Shown: positions 7,290 through 14,057 of the stretch, piece by piece | Position numbering within the stretch: position 1 is the stretch's first letter | Layout: each line of letters begins with the position of its first letter | From: UBA5499 sp002426275 | Lineage (GTDB): Bacteria; Bacillota; DTU084 | Reading direction: 5' to 3' | NCBI GenBank assembly: GCA_937888735.1 | Contig: CALASN010000052.1 | Span: 1-18,285, forward strand | Length of the DNA: 18,285 nt | Program-made: the position numbers and the translations under genes | Notes under the pieces: model-generated | What the model saw: only the letters and a program-made list of their open reading frames with translations | The model's database searches: none | Told to the model about the DNA's origin: nothing

Positions 7290-7475
7290 CTATATTTCAA
7301 ATCCCATGGCGCGTAATTCATTTTCACCTTTTGCGGTAAGAACATATACACTGCTTTTCCCTTCATCCAAACAGACCCATTCATTGGCGATCAGAAACTC
7401 AAAAAGCATGGCGCCTAATTTGCCTCCCAGATGATCGTAACACTTGCGTCCCGTCAGTCGCTTTGCTTTTTTCAT
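7290..7475 (-). CDS. 61-aa ORF resembling the C-terminal part of ArsR-type regulators
   Basis: A small basic-then-acidic ORF. Residues 8-21 (TGRKCYDHLGGKLG) and the tail (YVLTAKGENELRAMGFEI) match a segment found after the winged helix in some ArsR-family regulators, where the pattern is R-x-CYDHLAG-x-LG followed by LT-x-x-G. The DNA-reading winged helix that normally precedes it is absent. An in-frame TAA lies seven codons upstream, so the ORF is not the tail of an open longer gene. A GGGGGAGAGA stretch sits just before the ATG at 7475. It starts 53 bases after the U32 gene and is the last gene before a candidate terminator. It could be a real stand-alone small protein or a remnant of a larger regulator. 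No function is proposed. Confidence 0.6.
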   Translation of the reverse strand: MKKAKRLTGRKCYDHLGGKLGAMLFEFLIANEWVCLDEGKSSVYVLTAKGENELRAMGFEI

Positions 7476-7528
7476 GCTCTCTCCCCCAAATCCTTAACAG
7501 CGTGAGCTTTTCGCAGGCCGCCTCAGGC

Positions 7529-9934
7529 CTAGTCTACGCCCCGGAAAAAGTGACCCCTTGTAATGGGAACGCCAAAGATTTTTTCCTCTTCTTCCCGGAT
7601 TCCCGCAGGCGCTCGATAATCAGGATTATCCCAGGCCGCATCCAATTGCGCTCGGTACAAAGCGATCTCCTTCTCCCAAGCGCTGGCGTTGCCTAAAGGC
7701 GCTTCGATTCTCAGCGCGGAAAGGCCTAAATTCAGAATCGTGGGTAATTCCTCCAGCACCGAAAGCTGATGGCTGTTATAAATCGTGGTGCGGCAGCCGG
7801 CATCTTGCTGCAGGGGAAACTTAATTCCCAGTCTGTCCTTCAGATACCAGGTGCCCTGACTGCAGGGCCTGAGCTCGCAGCCGCAGTCTGTGGAAAATGC
7901 GCTGCCCACCGGGCAATGCTTTGTGATCATCACCGGCAAATCGCCGCCTGCGATTACTTCAAAAGCGCCGTCATTATGAGCCAGCAGCTCTCCGATCTGT
8001 TCGTGCCGCAGCTCAACCGAAAGCGTCACCCGACTAATCCCCCGGGAAAACAGCTGCGCTGCCGCTTTGCTGTTCATGACATTAAAGCCGAAGTCGCTGG
8101 CAAGCGGCAGTCCCAATGTTTGCGCAGCCAGGACTTGCCCCAAGTGTCCCAGGAGGATCCCATCCGGGTACGGCGCGCTTTGAACCAAAGCGGCATAGCG
8201 CCGCGTCTCGGCCTGCGAACTGATTCTGGGCCAAGCGAGAAACGCTTTCCGCCCTGCGGAGGCGATTGCCGTAAGCGCCTCCTCCAGATCCGACAATTCC
8301 GCCGGCAGGTAAATGAGATCTGCGCCCGCATTTAAGGCAGCCCGCCACAAGCCTTCTCCGACCTTCACCGTTAACAGCGGCTTGCGGCTTTTGCGGGCTG
8401 CCTGTGAAAAGCTGAGAGCGCGAAAGGTAGGCGGCAACTTGCGAGCACCGGAAATTTTGGCGCTTAAAGCCTCCGCCGCTTTCCTGCGCAACCTATTCAG
8501 CTCGCTGGGCGGCAGCGCCAAGGCGCCTTCAAGATCCAAGATCAATTCTCCGCCGCTGAACGGAGTATCGCCCAGTTTAAACAGATGCCTGGCAGCGATC
8601 TCTGCGTCCAACGCCCGCTTGCGGGCGCTTTCCGCTACGGCCTCTCCTTGGATTTCAACTGTAGTTCCCCCGGCTTCGGCCTTGAGTGTGACCGGCGCTC
8701 CAACCTTCCCTTTTAGCGTGAAGGAAAGGGGAAGGCGGGCTTCTTTTTCGTAGCTGGCGGCAGCCCGATCCAAAAGGCGCTTGTCCGCCGTGCGGAAAAC
8801 CCGATCTCCAGGGGAAACCCGGCCTGAGAGCTCAACCCAGACTTGTCCGGTTTGTGCTTCCGCCAAAGGCTTGCCGCGCTGATCCAGCATTTTCTCAACT
8901 GTGGCTCCCACTCTGCCTTTGGAGACCCACACCTCGATCCCGTCGCCTACCGTCAGGGGGCTATCCAAGCTGATCAGTGCCTGCCGCTTTTGGGGCAAGT
9001 ATTCCTTAATCCTGCCCACAGGGACCCCGCGATTGTTAGGACGCTGATAGCTCATCAGATCCGCTCCCGGATTCTGAAACAAGTAGCCTGTGGTGAAGCC
9101 GCGATTGAAAATCTGCAGCAGCTCCTCATCTCCGGGCAAAGGCCCACCTTGAGCCAACTTATCTAAAGCTTCCCTGTAGGTACGCACCACTGTGGCCACA
9201 TACTCCGGTCTTTTCATCCGGCCTTCGATCTTCAGGGACTTCACGCCTGCCTCTTGCAACTGGGGCAAAGCCGGCAGGCAGCACAGATCTTTGGGACTCA
9301 AAAGGTGACCCGCCTTCACTTCTCCGCCCTTGGGGTCTAGAAGCGTATACGGCAGCCTGCAAGGCTGAGCGCAGCGGCCGCGGTTGCCGCTGCGTCCCCC
9401 GATGAGGCTGCTGAATAAACACTGGCCGCTGTAGCAAATGCACAGCGCTCCGTGAATGAAAACTTCAGTTTCAATTCCGGTCCGGGCAATTGAAGCGATC
9501 TCAGGCAGAGAAAGTTCCCGGGCCAAAACAACCCGCCGGAGCCCCAGCGAGGCCAGATAGCGCACCGCGTTTTCCTCATGTAGGGTCATTTGCGTGCTGG
9601 CATGCAGCGGCAGGTCCGGCAGCGCCTCCCTGAGGACGGAGATCAGCCCCAGATCAGTGACAATTAACCCGTCTATCCCCAAGGCGTACAGCTTGGCCGC
9701 ATAATCCACCGCTTGGGGCAGCTCTTCTTCCCGCAGGAGCGTATTTAACGTTACGTAAAGCTTTACTCCGTGCTGATGGGCGTAGAGCGTGGCGCTTTCC
9801 AACTGGGAAAAATCAAAATTTGCGGCAAATTGCCGCGCGCTGTACGCTTTGCCTCCTAAATACACCGCGTCCGCGCCGTTATGGACGGCGGCCAGGAAAG
9901 CTTCCCAACCGCCTGCGGGAGCTAACAGTTCCAC
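7529..9934 (-). CDS. U32 peptidase-family protein (RlhA-like rRNA hydroxylation type) with DUF3656-like C-terminal half
   Basis: An 801-residue U32-family protein. The N-terminal barrel opens with ELLAPAGGWEAFLAAVHNGADAVYLGG and carries the family cysteine set C165, C172, C188 and C192 (C-x6-C-x15-C-x3-C), then LKIEGRMKRPEYVA. Despite the peptidase name, studied U32 proteins such as E. coli RlhA and Bacillus RlhP1/RlhP2 act in 5-hydroxycytidine formation in 23S rRNA. This protein is about twice as long as the Bacillus ones. Residues about 330-500 form a beta-rich linker. The C-terminal half looks like a second barrel with its own cysteines C674, C684, C686, C691 and C714. The GTG start at 9934 shares one base with the NIF3 gene stop (TAGTG), so coupled translation is likely. 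No strong ribosome-binding site is visible. Confidence 0.88.
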   Translation of the reverse strand: MELLAPAGGWEAFLAAVHNGADAVYLGGKAYSARQFAANFDFSQLESATLYAHQHGVKLYVTLNTLLREEELPQAVDYAAKLYALGIDGLIVTDLGLISVLREALPDLPLHASTQMTLHEENAVRYLASLGLRRVVLARELSLPEIASIARTGIETEVFIHGALCICYSGQCLFSSLIGGRSGNRGRCAQPCRLPYTLLDPKGGEVKAGHLLSPKDLCCLPALPQLQEAGVKSLKIEGRMKRPEYVATVVRTYREALDKLAQGGPLPGDEELLQIFNRGFTTGYLFQNPGADLMSYQRPNNRGVPVGRIKEYLPQKRQALISLDSPLTVGDGIEVWVSKGRVGATVEKMLDQRGKPLAEAQTGQVWVELSGRVSPGDRVFRTADKRLLDRAAASYEKEARLPLSFTLKGKVGAPVTLKAEAGGTTVEIQGEAVAESARKRALDAEIAARHLFKLGDTPFSGGELILDLEGALALPPSELNRLRRKAAEALSAKISGARKLPPTFRALSFSQAARKSRKPLLTVKVGEGLWRAALNAGADLIYLPAELSDLEEALTAIASAGRKAFLAWPRISSQAETRRYAALVQSAPYPDGILLGHLGQVLAAQTLGLPLASDFGFNVMNSKAAAQLFSRGISRVTLSVELRHEQIGELLAHNDGAFEVIAGGDLPVMITKHCPVGSAFSTDCGCELRPCSQGTWYLKDRLGIKFPLQQDAGCRTTIYNSHQLSVLEELPTILNLGLSALRIEAPLGNASAWEKEIALYRAQLDAAWDNPDYRAPAGIREEEEKIFGVPITRGHFFRGVD

Positions 9935-10884
9935 TATCTTTTTACCCGCAAAAGGCCGGAGCAGGTGAGAACTTCCACGCCTCTGCGCTCCAGCTGATCC
10001 AAGATCAGATTCATTCCCAGCGAATCGCTGGCGATGTGCCCCGCGATCACAACGTTCAGATGATGTTCTTTGGCCTGCTCCAAATTTTTCTCGCTGATAT
10101 GCATCCCCACGATTGTGCCCACGTCCGCATTGGCAAGGTACTTGAAAATCTCCTTGGAACCGCCGGTGCCGCCGGTCATATCGACGAAAACCCGTCCGGC
10201 GCGGCGCCTCTTCTCCCCGGCGAAGATTTTCACTGCCATCTTTTGTTTGGCAGCCATTTGGTATTCCGGCTGCTCAAGCAGGAGATCCAGCACGTCCCCT
10301 ACGGTCCGGGGCTGCCTTGCGTCGAAAATCCGCTGCAGGAAAGTGGTCACCTGGTTATCTGCCGGCGTATGGCAGGACATAAACGGATAACCCAGGAGCC
10401 TGGCGCCGTCTATGGCCCGGTTGTGATTGGTGGGCAAAATGCCGCGGCCTACCTCAGCGATGCGCTCTGTCATCACACCTTCTGCCAGCGCAATGGGCAC
10501 GCCAAAGCGATGCAGGATTTCCTCCTGCATTTTCATGACTTCCGCTAAACCGGCCAGGGCTTTGCCTTCGGGATGATGAGAGAGAATCAAATCCACTTTC
10601 TGACCGTTACGCGACAATTCTTGGGCTAATAAAACCTCAGACAGTTCCATATCAACTCCGGTGAGCAGCCGTCTGATCTCCTCATCGCCTTGACCATTGA
10701 GAATCCTGGTGTCGCTGTATGGATTAGTCAGCCGTTCCTGATCAAAATAGGCCTGTTCTTTGGGCGAGAGAGAGTCAAATTCTTCTCTGGCCTCGGAAAG
10801 GGCAGCCTGGACTTCGCCCTCGCCTCTGGGATCCGCTTCCTTACCCAACTGAATTGCCAATTGATATAGCTCTTTTAGTTTCAA
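9934..10884 (-). CDS. NIF3-family metal-binding protein (long clostridial form)
   Basis: A 316-residue protein with NIF3 features: GVDMELSEVLLAQEL, then VDLILSHHPEGKAL with the metal-binding His pair at about 103-104, MSCHTPADN with His172, and a C-terminal GHIASDSLGMN with His283. The N-terminal ~70 residues (helical, ending NPYSDTRIL-NG) occur in the longer forms annotated as NGG1p-interacting factor 3 in Clostridia. NIF3 proteins are dinuclear-metal proteins. A GTP cyclohydrolase link has been suggested for relatives, but the function is unsettled. I choose TTG at 10884 as start because AAGGAG (10898-10893) lies eight bases upstream. The GTG at 10893 overlaps that site. The ribosome-binding site overlaps the stop of the DUF421 gene. 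Downstream it overlaps the U32 gene by one base. Confidence 0.82.
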   Translation of the reverse strand: MKLKELYQLAIQLGKEADPRGEGEVQAALSEAREEFDSLSPKEQAYFDQERLTNPYSDTRILNGQGDEEIRRLLTGVDMELSEVLLAQELSRNGQKVDLILSHHPEGKALAGLAEVMKMQEEILHRFGVPIALAEGVMTERIAEVGRGILPTNHNRAIDGARLLGYPFMSCHTPADNQVTTFLQRIFDARQPRTVGDVLDLLLEQPEYQMAAKQKMAVKIFAGEKRRRAGRVFVDMTGGTGGSKEIFKYLANADVGTIVGMHISEKNLEQAKEHHLNVVIAGHIASDSLGMNLILDQLERRGVEVLTCSGLLRVKR

Positions 10885-10896
10885 CTGAATCACTCC

Positions 10897-11598
10897 TTAG
10901 AGATTATTGTAAAGATCCGGCGGTTTGTACTCTTGCTTGGGAGATACGTACAGCTCTCCTTTGCTATTCAGGCTTGCGTAAATCACGTCTTGAACGGAAG
11001 AGATTCCTTGTTTTGCCAGTTCTCCCTCCAGCCATTGGTATGTCAGTTTTGCTTTGTCCAGATTGGCAAAGAGGATTTGCCCGTCAATCACCAGCGGCAC
11101 GGGCAAACCTTCGTAACCGGTGGCTAGCCCCATGTCCTGAGGCGTCACCGGACGCGCCTGCGATTTTTTGATGACGCTCAGGACACCGGAACATTCCAAG
11201 ACGGCATATTCAACTTCCGAGATATCCGTCACGTCTTTTTGCCGTAGCTGTCCCAGCAGATCATTGACATTATAGCGCAATTTACGCAAGTTTTGATCTA
11301 AAATCCGACCGTTACGCACCAGCACGGCGGGGCTGCCGTCAATGACGCTGCGCAGCCAGGTGCTCTTCAGCGATAAATAGGAAAGTCCAATCTCGATGGC
11401 TCCCAAGGTAGCGATGGGAATCAAGGCGTGAGAGAAGGTGATGGAGGTATCCTCCAAAGGGAACGCGGCAATCTCGGCGATCATGATGGCAACCACGAAA
11501 TCGAAAGGGGAAAATTGAGCGAGCTCCCGCTTCCCCATCAGCCTGACCACCAGAAAGACAAACGCATACATCAGCAGCGTCCGCACGAAATGGTTCAT
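10897..11598 (-). CDS. YetF-like DUF421 membrane protein
   Basis: A 233-residue DUF421 protein. Two or three hydrophobic segments occupy the first ~85 residues (LLMYAFVFLVVRLMGK, FDFVVAIMIAEIAAF, then the stretch up to GLSYLSL). The family signature GKRELAQFSPFDFVVAIMIAE is clear. A cytosolic part follows with SPAVLVRNGRILDQNLRKLRYN and the LEGEL-x-K-x-G pattern. It resembles Bacillus YetF and YdfR. The Bacillus germination protein GerMF-associated YetF work suggests a lipid or envelope role, but I do not assign one. The ATG at 11598 has AGGAGG seven bases upstream. The gene lies 26 bases after polX and 12 bases before the NIF3 gene, so it is probably part of the same transcript. Nothing in the sequence points to specific regulation. 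Confidence 0.86.
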   Translation of the reverse strand: MNHFVRTLLMYAFVFLVVRLMGKRELAQFSPFDFVVAIMIAEIAAFPLEDTSITFSHALIPIATLGAIEIGLSYLSLKSTWLRSVIDGSPAVLVRNGRILDQNLRKLRYNVNDLLGQLRQKDVTDISEVEYAVLECSGVLSVIKKSQARPVTPQDMGLATGYEGLPVPLVIDGQILFANLDKAKLTYQWLEGELAKQGISSVQDVIYASLNSKGELYVSPKQEYKPPDLYNNL

Positions 11599-11624
11599 CT
11601 GCCAGCCTCCTTTGATTTCTCCCC

Positions 11625-13295
11625 CTAGTATCTCCCGCCTTTCCCCTTCTCTATCCTTCTTTGCAACGAATCCAGATCTAAGCTGTTGAGAATATCCTCT
11701 TTAGTAAGGGCCGCCCTGGTGGCCACTTTTAAACCCCAGCCCAGCTCCCCCAGGCTCTCTATGCTGTGGGAATCAGTATTGATGGCTATGGAAATGCCTT
11801 TGGCTTTGGCCAATCTGAGGTTTTCCGCGTCCAGATCCAGACGCTGGGGATTGGCGTTCAATTCCAGAGCCACTCCAGATTCGGCAGCAAGGTCCATGAG
11901 CTGCGTTACATCCACTGCCAAGCCTTCGCGTCTGCCCAGGAGCCTCCCAGTGGGGTGAGCCAAAATGAAAATCACGCCTTGAGAGAAAGCGCAGCGCAGC
12001 CGCCGCATGATCTCAGCCTGCGCTTGCCCGAAGCCGCGGTGCAGCGCGCCCACCACTATATCCAACTCCGCCAAGAGCTGGGGCGAGTAATCCAACTGGC
12101 CGCCAGAGCCGATCTCAAGCTCAATTCCTTTCAGCAGCCTGCAGTAGCCTCCCGACGCATTAAGGCTATCGATGATCTCGTTTCGTTCCCGCAGACGCTG
12201 CGGTGAAAGGCCGCCGGCGATCCCCAAAGACGCGCTGTGATCGCAAACCGCTATGTATTCATATCCTAATTCTTCTCCCCGCTTTTTCAGCTGGGCGAGG
12301 GAATTAAGACCGTCGCTCCAGTCTGAATGCACATGGAAGTCGCCACGGTAAAAGTCCGCGCTCAGCGGCGCAGGAAGCTCTCCATGCCGGGCCAGGTCCA
12401 GTTCACAGCGGCCCCAACGCTGCAGCGGCGAGATATAAGGCAGTCCCACAGCCCGGTAAATCGCATCTTCACTCTCTGGAAATTCGGGAAGCGCTCCCAG
12501 TTCCGCCACCTGCCTGAGATGCTCCTGTGGTCCGGTCCTCTCCCACAGCGCGCGGAAAAAAGCCGGCTCTGAGGAAATCTCAAGCCGCAGCCCGAGCCCG
12601 CAGCGCAATTTCAGGGAAAAGTCCTCTGGATTGAAGGCGGCAACAGAAGGCAAGCATGAGACATATGATGCCAGCTCGCTTTCAGAGAGGGAAGCGGCCA
12701 CCACCAGGCAGGCTTCCGCTGCCAATTCCTCTCCTCGTCTGATGCTGCCGGCGATTTCCGCGCGCCGGATTTGCGGCAACTCCAGGAGCTGCCGCCGAAA
12801 ATCTCGGGCATACGCTTCGGCCACGGGTGCGGGAAACGCCCTCCCCTGGCGGGCCCTGGCAGCTATCTGCTTTAGCTTTTGTTCTCCTTTGGAGCCGATT
12901 CCGCGGAGAGAGCTCACGGAATGGTCCTTGAGAGCCTCTTGCAGATCTGCGATGTTTCCGATTCCAAGCTCTCTTTTGAGCCTGCCTACAAGCTTTGGCG
13001 CCACTCCCAGCTGCGAGAGCAGCAGCAGCTGATCCGGTACTTTGTCTACCAGCTCGTCAAGCGCGGCGAGCTTTCCTGTCTTTTGATACTCTGCGGCTGA
13101 ACTTTGCAGAGCCTTGCCGATGCCAGGCATCCGGCTCAGAAGATCAGACTGGGTTAACTCAGACAGGGAATAAGGACTCTTCCTGATGGTTCTGGCCCCG
13201 CGGCGGTAGGCGCTGACCTTAAAGGGATTTTCTCCCAGGATCTCCAGCAAATCAGCCATTTGTTCCCAAAGCTGCGCCAGGCGAAGATTATCCAT
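11625..13295 (-). CDS. polX: PolX-family protein: degenerate family X polymerase domain with intact PHP phosphoesterase
   Basis: A 556-residue protein with PolX layout. It has an N-terminal 8-kDa-like region (residues 1-80) with HhH MPGIGKAL, a second HhH around RGIGSKGEQKL (131-141), a polymerase-like palm region (about 175-300), and a C-terminal PHP domain (315-556). The PHP metal ligands look intact: DFHVHS (His321, His323), D328, CDHS (352-353), GIELE (392), H419, H447 and TDSH (508, 510). The palm is not intact. After GSIRRGEE, the D-x-D pair is Glu194-x-Cys196, and the third Asp position reads Gly235 in GLGLRLE. Polymerisation is therefore doubtful, while 3'-5' exonuclease or AP-site activity is likely. 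The ATG at 13295 shares one base with the cvpA stop (TGATG) and has GGGGGAG eight bases upstream. Open frame further 5' is antisense-frame overlap with cvpA. Confidence 0.9.
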   Translation of the reverse strand: MDNLRLAQLWEQMADLLEILGENPFKVSAYRRGARTIRKSPYSLSELTQSDLLSRMPGIGKALQSSAAEYQKTGKLAALDELVDKVPDQLLLLSQLGVAPKLVGRLKRELGIGNIADLQEALKDHSVSSLRGIGSKGEQKLKQIAARARQGRAFPAPVAEAYARDFRRQLLELPQIRRAEIAGSIRRGEELAAEACLVVAASLSESELASYVSCLPSVAAFNPEDFSLKLRCGLGLRLEISSEPAFFRALWERTGPQEHLRQVAELGALPEFPESEDAIYRAVGLPYISPLQRWGRCELDLARHGELPAPLSADFYRGDFHVHSDWSDGLNSLAQLKKRGEELGYEYIAVCDHSASLGIAGGLSPQRLRERNEIIDSLNASGGYCRLLKGIELEIGSGGQLDYSPQLLAELDIVVGALHRGFGQAQAEIMRRLRCAFSQGVIFILAHPTGRLLGRREGLAVDVTQLMDLAAESGVALELNANPQRLDLDAENLRLAKAKGISIAINTDSHSIESLGELGWGLKVATRAALTKEDILNSLDLDSLQRRIEKGKGGRY

Positions 13296-13807
13296 CAAAT
13301 CAGCTCCCCCGGGTCTGACCGATAATTCGGCGGGCTGGACAAAAGCTGGCGCAAAGTGAAGAAAATAAAATCGCCCAAAGCCGCAAGGGGCTGCGCGAAA
13401 ATCGCTTCCTGCCAAAGCGCCGTCCCCGTCAGCTGCGGCAGCTTTCCCATCACCGAAACCACAATTCCCAGCCAAAGCAGGGTCTTCAGCAGAGCTAAAG
13501 CCGCTCCTGCCAAGGAATTGAGGGGCATCAGAAACCACGGCAAGAGCCGCGCTAAGATTCCGCCCGCCAATTTGCCCACAAGCAGCAGTAAACCCACTAT
13601 TGAAAGCAGACTGGCAAGCCAAGCTATAGGAGGGCTTGCCAAAAAGAGGCTCCAAAAGGCAACCAGATCTTGGCTGAAATTTGCCAAAGCCCAAGGTAAG
13701 AGGAAGAGCACCAGCAAGGCGCCAAGCTCTGCCAAAAAACCTCGCCGCCACCCGGAAAACAGTGAGAAAAGCGCCAGCGCGACGATCACCAGATCAAAGG
13801 CGTTCAT
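13295..13807 (-). CDS. cvpA: CvpA family membrane protein
   Basis: A 170-residue polytopic membrane protein. It begins with the family-typical NAFDLVIVALALFSLFSGWRRGFLAELG. Four hydrophobic segments lie at about 2-20, 27-43, 58-90 and 100-122. CvpA was first described for colicin V production. In Firmicutes its relatives sit in the zapA-cvpA-mutS2/polX region, with a suspected envelope or stress role. The ATG at 13807 overlaps the zapA stop by four bases (ATGA). Its own stop shares one base with the polX start. The tail after residue 150 is hydrophilic (SSPPNYRSDPGEL). Confidence 0.87.
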   Translation of the reverse strand: MNAFDLVIVALALFSLFSGWRRGFLAELGALLVLFLLPWALANFSQDLVAFWSLFLASPPIAWLASLLSIVGLLLLVGKLAGGILARLLPWFLMPLNSLAGAALALLKTLLWLGIVVSVMGKLPQLTGTALWQEAIFAQPLAALGDFIFFTLRQLLSSPPNYRSDPGELI

Positions 13808-14046
13808 GGATTCTCACGGGCGGTGAGGAAATCCAGAATCTGCTCATAATCGCGCTCTAAATCCACCATTTCTTCGGCCAGACTCAAGGCGGTCATAATG
13901 GTCAGCTGCAGAGGATCAAGACTGCCGCTTTGGGCGTAGGCATCCAGACGTGACTGAACTTTTCCCTGAATGGCCAAGGCTTTCTCCGCGGCAAGATTGC
14001 AGCGTAGCTTGTATTCCTTTTCCGCCACCTTCAAGGTTATCCTCAA
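13804..14046 (-). CDS. zapA: Cell division protein ZapA
   Basis: An 80-residue ZapA protein: a short beta-start MRITLKVAEKEYKLRC, then helices ending in a coiled coil (TIMTALSLAEEMVDLERDYEQIL). ZapA bundles FtsZ filaments at the division site in the cytoplasm. The start is TTG at 14046, supported by AGGAGG (14059-14054) seven bases upstream. That site overlaps the pheT stop codon. The end overlaps cvpA by four bases. The pheT-zapA-cvpA order is common in Firmicutes and makes the call secure despite the small size. Confidence 0.92.
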   Translation of the reverse strand: MRITLKVAEKEYKLRCNLAAEKALAIQGKVQSRLDAYAQSGSLDPLQLTIMTALSLAEEMVDLERDYEQILDFLTARENP

Positions 14047-14057
14047 ACCGCTCCCTC

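Noticed and set aside
7515..7530. AGGCC/GGCCT inverted repeat at the end of the U32 gene as a terminator
   Set aside because: The stem is only five pairs and no T-run follows on the minus strand. The next gene continues 53 bases on.
13296..13751. The open frame that would extend PolX 152 residues upstream
   Set aside because: It overlaps cvpA fully in another frame. PolX homology begins at the ATG at 13295, which has its own ribosome-binding site.
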